Positions 61,401 to 64,000 of a stretch of 64,000 nucleotides of DNA are shown here, in pieces (the first letter of the stretch is position 1; each line of letters begins with the position of its first letter). This DNA comes from Cyanophora paradoxa (taxonomy: Eukaryota; Glaucocystophyceae; Cyanophorales; Cyanophoraceae): positions 143,790-207,789 of the forward strand of contig QPMI01000195.1 in the NCBI GenBank assembly GCA_004431415.1, given 5' to 3'. Under the pieces are notes generated by a model. The model saw only the letters and a program-made list of their open reading frames with translations, had not been told where the DNA came from and ran no database searches. The position numbers were made by a program, and so were the translations under genes.

Positions 61401-64000
61401 CTCGAGCGCCTCGACCTTCGCAGCCAGCGTCTCGCGCTCCGCGCAGCGTTTCGCGCTCCGCCGCCAGCTCCTCGGACCGCGCCCGCGCCGCCTCCAGCTC
61501 GGCCGACTGCTCGGCCACGCGCGCCTCCAGCGCCGCCGCCGCCGCCGCCGCCGCGCCCAGCTCCGCCACGCGCGCCTCCAGCGCGCCTTCTCGGCCTCCA
61601 GCGCACGGGCCCGGCCCTCCGCCTCCTCGGCGCGGCTCTCGGCCTCTGCCCGCGCCTGCGCCGCTTCCAGCTCCGCCCGAGGTCGGCGTCCGCGACCGCG
61701 TCTCCGGCTCGGCCTTCTCGGCGCTCTCGAGCTCCTCCACCCGCACCGTCAGCGCAGCCAGCTCCTCCCGAGGCCCGCCGCGCCGCAGCCCGCCGCTCGT
61801 GCTCGCGCGCGCCTCCTCGGCCTCCCGCCGCTGCTCGCCCGCGCCGCCGCCAGCTCCGCCTCGAGCGCCTCCACGCGCGCCTCGGACCGCGCCAGCTCCG
61901 CCTCCCGCTCCGCCAGCGCCGCCCGGCTCGACGCCGCCGACGTCTGCAGCGCCGCCACAACAGCGTCCGTCTCGTCGCTGCCAGCGACGCGTCCCGCTCG
62001 CCGGCTCGTCGCTGGCGCCGCCGCCGCCACAGCCGCCGCTGCGGCCGCCCGCGGCCGCCGCCGACGCTTCCAGCTCCGGGCACCGAGCCCGCAGCGCCTC
62101 GGCCTCTGCCCGCGCCGCCTCAGCGCGCTGGACGCCTCCGCGGCCCGCGCCCGGGATTCCTCGCCCTCAGCGGACCGGCCTCGAGCGCCTCGACCTTCGC
62201 AGCCAGCGTCTCGCGCTCCGCCGCCAGCGTTCGCGCTCCGCCGCCAGCTCCTCGACCGCGCCCGCGCCGCCTCCAGCTCGGCGACTGCTCGGCCACGCGC
62301 GCCTCCAGCGCCGCCGCCGCCGCCGCCGCGCGCCAGCTCCGCCACGCGCGCCTCCAGCGCCGCCTTCTCGGCCTCCAGCGCACGGGCCCGGCCCTCCGCC
62401 TCCTCGGCGCGGCTCTCGGCCTCTGCCCGCGCCTGCGCCGCTTCCAGCTCCGCCCGAGGTCGGCGTCCCGCGACGGCGTCTCCGGCTCGGCCTTCTCGGC
62501 GCTCTCGAGCTCCTCCACCCGCGCCGTCAGCGCCGCAGCTCCTCCCGAGGCCTGCCGCTGCGCAGCCCGCCGCTCGTGCTCGCGCGCCGCCTCCTCGGCC
62601 TCCCGCCGCTGCTCGGCCCGCGCCGCCGCCAGCTCCGCTCGAGCGCCTCCACGCGCGCCTCGGACCGCGCCAGCTCCGCTCCCGCTCCGCCAGCGCGCCC
62701 GGCTCGACGCCGCCGACGTCTGCAGCGCCGCACGACAGCGTCCGTCTCGTCGCTGCCCAGCGACGCGTCCCGCTCGCCGACCTCCGTCGCTGGCGCCGCC
62801 GCCGCGCCGCTGCCGCGCTGCGGCGCACGCACCGCCGCCGACGCTTCAGCTCGTGCACCGAGCCCGCAGCGCCTCGGCCTCTGCCCGCGCCGCCTCCAGC
62901 GCGCTGGAGCCTCGCGGCCCGCGCCGGGATTCCTCGCCTCAGCGACCCGGCCTCGAGCGCCTCGACCTTCGCAGCCAGCGTCTCGCGCTCCGCCGCCAGC
63001 GTTTCGCGCTCCGCCGCCACGTTTCGCGCTCCGCCGCCAGCTCCTCGACCGCGCCCGCGCCGCCTCCAGCTCGGCCGACTGCTCGCCACGCGCGCCTCCA
63101 GCGCCACCGCTCCGCCGCCGCGCGCCCAGCTCCGCCACGCGCGCCTCCAGCGCCGCCTTCTCGGCCTCCAGCGCACGGGCCCGGCCCTCCGCCTCCTCGC
63201 GCGGCTCTCGGCCTCTGCCCGCGCCTGCGCCGCTTCCAGCTCCGCCCGAGTCGCGTCCCGCGACTGCGTCTCCGGCTCGGCTTCTCGGCGCTCTCGAGCT
63301 CCTCCACCCGCGCCGTCAGCGCAGCCAGCTCCTCCCGAGGCCCGCCGCTGCCGCAGCCCGCTGCTTGTGCTCGCGCGCCGCCTCCTCGGCCTCCCGCCGC
63401 TGCTCGGCCCGCGCCGCCGCCAGCTCCGCCTCGAGCACCTCACGCGCGACTCGGCCGCGCCAGCTCCGCCTCCCGCTCCGCCAGCGCCGCCCGGCTCGAC
63501 GCCGCCGACGTCTGCAGCGCCGCCACAACAGCGTCCGTCTCGTCGCTGCCCAGTGATGCGTCCCGCTCGCCGTCTCCGTCGCTGGCGCCGCCGCCGCCGC
63601 GCAGCCGCCGCTGCGCCGCCACGCGGCCGACGCCGACGCTTCCAGCTCGTGCACCGAACCGCAGCGCCTCGGCCTCTGCCCGCGCGCCTCCAGCGCGCTG
63701 GAAGCCTCCGCGGCCCGCGCCCGGGATTCCTCGCCCTCAGCGGACCCGGCCTCGAGCGCCTCGACCTTCGCAGCCAGCGTCTCGCGCTCCGCCGCCAGCT
63801 CCTCGGACCGCCCGCGCCGCCTCCAGCTCGGCCGACTGCTCGGCCACGCGCGCCTCCAGCGCCACCGCCGCCGCCGCCGCCGCGCCCAGCTCCGCCACGC
63901 GCGCCTCCAGCGCCGCCTTCTCGGCCTCCAGCGCACGGGCCCGGCCCTCCGCCTCCTCGCGCGGCTCTCGGCCTCTGCCCGCGCCTGCGCCGCTTCCAGC
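51382..64000 (-). CDS. Giant repetitive coiled-coil protein, 3' part of gene
   Basis: Nine exons are visible. In transcription order: one exon from beyond the right edge to 53,191; then 53,112-53,023, 52,741-52,691, 52,363-52,319, 52,153-52,073, 51,998-51,936, 51,844-51,764, 51,710-51,600 and 51,546-51,382 (TAG at 51,382-51,384). All have GT-AG borders and every intron is phase 0. The long exon encodes Ala/Glu/Arg-rich heptad sequence (EALEAELAAARAEQRREAEE, ELESAEKAEPETRS, RALEAEKAALEARVAELGAA) with almost no Pro or Gly, expected to form a very long parallel coiled coil. The small exons add AERLRKLLAGLAAEHE, LEDEVEALKRQ, an RCVTCTASQ Cys pair, KLKAQARQLRGELADRE, and a final Ala-rich helix. 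It is probably a cytoskeletal, centrosomal or Golgi-type scaffold; no orthologue was recognised. Frames break repeatedly after about 59.4 kb. The start lies outside the window. Confidence 0.75.
52421..52541. repeat. Tandem duplication in an intron
   Basis: GGCGGGGCCAGGGCGGGCGC followed by GGGCCGGCGGCGGCT appears twice about 83 bp apart, flanking a short AT-rich stretch (CTAGACATACATGTCTA). It lies in the intron between 52,364 and 52,690. Confidence 0.8.
53119..53172. repeat. GATCA/GGATC microsatellite in an intron
   Basis: GATCAGATCA runs into (GGATC)n. It fills most of the 78-bp intron between the repeat exon and the next exon. Confidence 0.9.
53192..64000 (-). repeat. About 13 coding repeats of ~785 bp
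   Basis: A landmark on the plus strand (ACAGCGTCCGTCTCGTCGCT) occurs at 54,125, 54,916, 55,698, 56,459, 57,256, 58,047, 58,846, 59,643, 60,409, 61,173, 61,960, 62,735 and 63,528. Spacing is 761-799 bp, about 260 codons. Each repeat has the same segment order: SDETDAVVAALQTSAASSRA, a heptad block with EARVEALEAELAAARAEQRR, LTARVEELESAEKAEPETRS, LEAAQARAEAESRAEEAEGR, ALEARVAEQSAELEAARARS, LAAERETLAAKVEALEAGSA and SALEAARAEAEALRARCAEL. Confidence 0.95.

Noticed and set aside
52703-63556. A plus-strand open frame of over 3,600 codons
   Set aside because: It is the antisense of the coiled-coil exon; its Ala/Ser/Pro/Arg sequence has no domain, while the minus strand gives regular heptads and coherent phase-0 splice sites.

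Overview
This window is nuclear DNA of a GC-rich eukaryote, most likely a unicellular alga; the lineage cannot be fixed from the sequence. The reasons are genes split by short GT-AG introns, secreted proteins with Ser-Pro repeat hinges of the kind found in algal cell-surface proteins, Ty3/gypsy and non-LTR retroelement remains, a tRNA-derived SINE, and very dense GC-rich satellites. No bacterial operon structure is present.

Layout. 0-2.2 kb: decayed LINE 3' end (a second, worse copy lies at 36.7-37.4 kb). 2.3-3.4 kb: spliced plus-strand gene with an acidic tract and a C-terminal AT-hook. 4.8-5.9 kb: broken duplicate of the 3' exons of the coiled-coil gene at the right edge. 6.1-6.4 kb: last two exons of a plus-strand gene. 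7.6-10.4 kb and 40.0-43.8 kb: two related multi-exon minus-strand genes for secreted proteins (signal peptide, N-terminal ectodomain, Ser-Pro hinge, C-terminal domain). 11.1-11.4 kb: foldback DNA element. 12.4-23.8 kb: an 11.5-kb dead Ty3/gypsy-type element (minus strand) with an exceptionally large Gag-like region, cut off just before integrase and interrupted inside its protease by a 498-bp element with perfect 30-bp terminal inverted repeats. 23.9-26.9 kb: a 481-bp direct repeat, hairpin clusters, and an 892-bp insertion with a 17-bp target duplication. 27.2-28.7 kb: tandem 458-bp units with tRNA-like promoter boxes. 28.7-34.3 kb: about 40 copies of a 138-bp GC-rich satellite. 41.8-42.05 kb: a SINE in an intron of the second secreted-protein gene. 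44.6-46.07 kb: a 1.48-kb retroposon that shares its 3' tail with the SINE. 46.1-47.4 kb: three MITE copies. 50.1-50.6 kb: a 151-bp minisatellite. 51.4-64 kb: the 3' part of a giant coiled-coil gene, with eight small phase-0 exons and one exon over 10.8 kb long made of about 13 repeats of ~785 bp; its start lies beyond the right edge.

The host genes here (two secreted proteins, a coiled-coil protein, an AT-hook protein and a short conserved-looking tail) show no shared pathway. Most of the remaining DNA is mobile-element or satellite sequence. Many reading frames in the GC-rich blocks are artefacts of stop-poor DNA and were left out. From about 59.4 kb to the end single-base losses become frequent, so either the repeats are decaying or the assembly is less accurate there.
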